Assembly (NCBI RefSeq): GCF_026642255.1
Contig: NZ_CP113264.1
Span: 4,216,001-4,280,000, forward strand
Direction: 5' to 3'
Origin: Streptomonospora nanhaiensis
GTDB taxonomy: Bacteria > Actinomycetota > Actinomycetes > Streptosporangiales > Streptosporangiaceae
DNA length: 64,000 nucleotides
Shown piece after piece: positions 63,405 to 64,000 of the stretch. The stretch's first letter is position 1. Each line of letters starts with the position of its first letter. The notes under the pieces were generated by a model. It was not told where the DNA came from. It saw only the letters and a program-made list of their open reading frames with translations, and ran no database searches. A program made the translations under genes and the position numbers.

Positions 63405-64000
63405 TCAGCCCCGGGACCGTACCGGGCGATAGGTCAGCTTGCGCAGCAGTACCTCCGCCGGGCCCCGTCGGCCCGACCGCTCCAGCACGGCCGCCCCGGC
63501 CACGGTCGCCGCCCAGGTGACCACCGCCAGCAAGGAAACCGACCAGCTCGACAGGTGCGTGCCCAGGCCCAGTCCCCAGGCGGCCAGCACCGGTCCCCAC
63601 ACCAGCGACTGCGCCAGGTACCCGCTCATCGAGCGTCGCCCCAGGGCCCCGATCCACCGCACCGGCAGTGCCGTGGCCGCCGCACGCCCGCTCAACCGGT
63701 GCGCCACCAGACCGAACAGCGCCGCGTACCCGACCCCGGTGAAGATCCCGGCGACGAAGTGCACCCCCGTCAGCACCGACACCGGGCCGAACTCAAGAGA
63801 CGTGGTGTGCTGGAGGGCCAGAACCGCGCCGGTGGTCCACCCCGCGGCGATGCCCCACAGCGCCAGCCGTCGCAGCAGCACCAGGTGCCGCCCCGGCTCG
63901 TCCAGCAGCCGGTGCCGCGCTGCCAGTACCCCCATGAGGAAAGCCGCCGGCAGCGCGGACTGCGCGATGCCGGTGATCGTCTGGACCACCCACACCGGGA
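63405..64000 (-). CDS. DUF418-family membrane protein (5' truncated by window edge)
   Basis: The frame is open to the window end, so only the C-terminal part (about 198 residues) is present. It has several hydrophobic helices and the DUF418 hallmark IGALGRRSMSGYLAQSLVWG, followed near the end by the signature RRGPAEVLLRKLTYRP. DUF418 (YeiB-like) proteins are poorly characterised inner-membrane proteins. Confidence 0.82.
   Translation of the reverse strand, partial: PVWVVQTITGIAQSALPAAFLMGVLAARHRLLDEPGRHLVLLRRLALWGIAAGWTTGAVLALQHTTSLEFGPVSVLTGVHFVAGIFTGVGYAALFGLVAHRLSGRAAATALPVRWIGALGRRSMSGYLAQSLVWGPVLAAWGLGLGTHLSSWSVSLLAVVTWAATVAGAAVLERSGRRGPAEVLLRKLTYRPVRSRG

Noticed and set aside
1..64000. 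CRISPR arrays, rRNA or tRNA genes, intact insertion sequences, prophage
   Set aside because: I saw no regularly spaced repeats, no rRNA or tRNA sequence, and no transposase, integrase or phage structural gene.

Overview
The window comes from a very G+C-rich actinomycete chromosome. The codon use, many GTG and TTG starts, start/stop overlaps, XRE/DUF397 pairs and actinobacterial Tad genes suggest a Nocardiopsis-like or related filamentous genus; this is inferred from gene content, not measured. The main systems are one edge of a hybrid polyketide/non-ribosomal peptide cluster, a complete-looking Tad/Flp pilus operon, and a long stretch of ordinary catabolic, transport, regulatory and lipoprotein genes.

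1-12.5 kb: biosynthetic cluster. A plus-strand operon begins with a truncated PKS module (KR-ACP). It continues with a 3-hydroxyacyl-CoA dehydrogenase-like enzyme, a FkbJ-type ACP, an aminoacyl-tRNA-synthetase-like amino acid:carrier-protein ligase, an unusual PCP-condensation-acyltransferase protein, a threonine-synthase-like PLP enzyme, an acyl-CoA dehydrogenase and a stand-alone condensation protein. A second carrier protein and a second stand-alone condensation protein face this operon and share a bidirectional hairpin with it. The set suggests a carrier-bound amino acid made and oxidised off the main line, for example an aminomalonyl- or hydroxymalonyl-type unit. The acyltransferase, however, lacks the arginine that normally binds a malonyl-type carboxylate. 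This is the most unusual part of the window.

12.5-24.2 kb: mixed region. It holds a CoA-binding protein, a large secreted phosphodiester-glycosidase/metallophosphoesterase, a Ddn-like flavin oxidoreductase, a membrane protein, and an MFS exporter divergent from a GlxA/AraC regulator. A small islet of immunity-type genes (SUKH and YwqG/DUF1963) follows. It is flanked by 21-bp direct repeats and contains a scrap of a tadC gene.

24.2-36.8 kb: Tad/Flp pilus operon on the minus strand. In transcription order it runs lipoprotein, secreted protein, RcpC/CpaB-like, TadZ-like, TadA, TadB, TadC, Flp pilin, three TadE-like pseudopilins, and a membrane OmpA-BTAD regulator-like protein. Most genes overlap by a few bases. 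An RsbW-like ATPase with a membrane partner and an XRE/DUF397 pair lie beside it.

36.8-64 kb: housekeeping and accessory genes. These include an SDR with an AraC regulator, an STM4015-type LRR protein, a HelD RNA-polymerase recycling helicase, two lipoproteins, an IclR-hutG-gltS operon, a pseudokinase, a TetR/SnoaL divergent pair, a phosphoglycerate-mutase-like phosphatase, a crotonase, a PrmC paralogue, a zinc alcohol dehydrogenase with an MFS exporter under a divergent XRE regulator, an alpha/beta hydrolase behind two tandem palindromes, a methyltransferase, an FG-GAP lipoprotein, a membrane protein, and a truncated DUF418 protein at the right edge.
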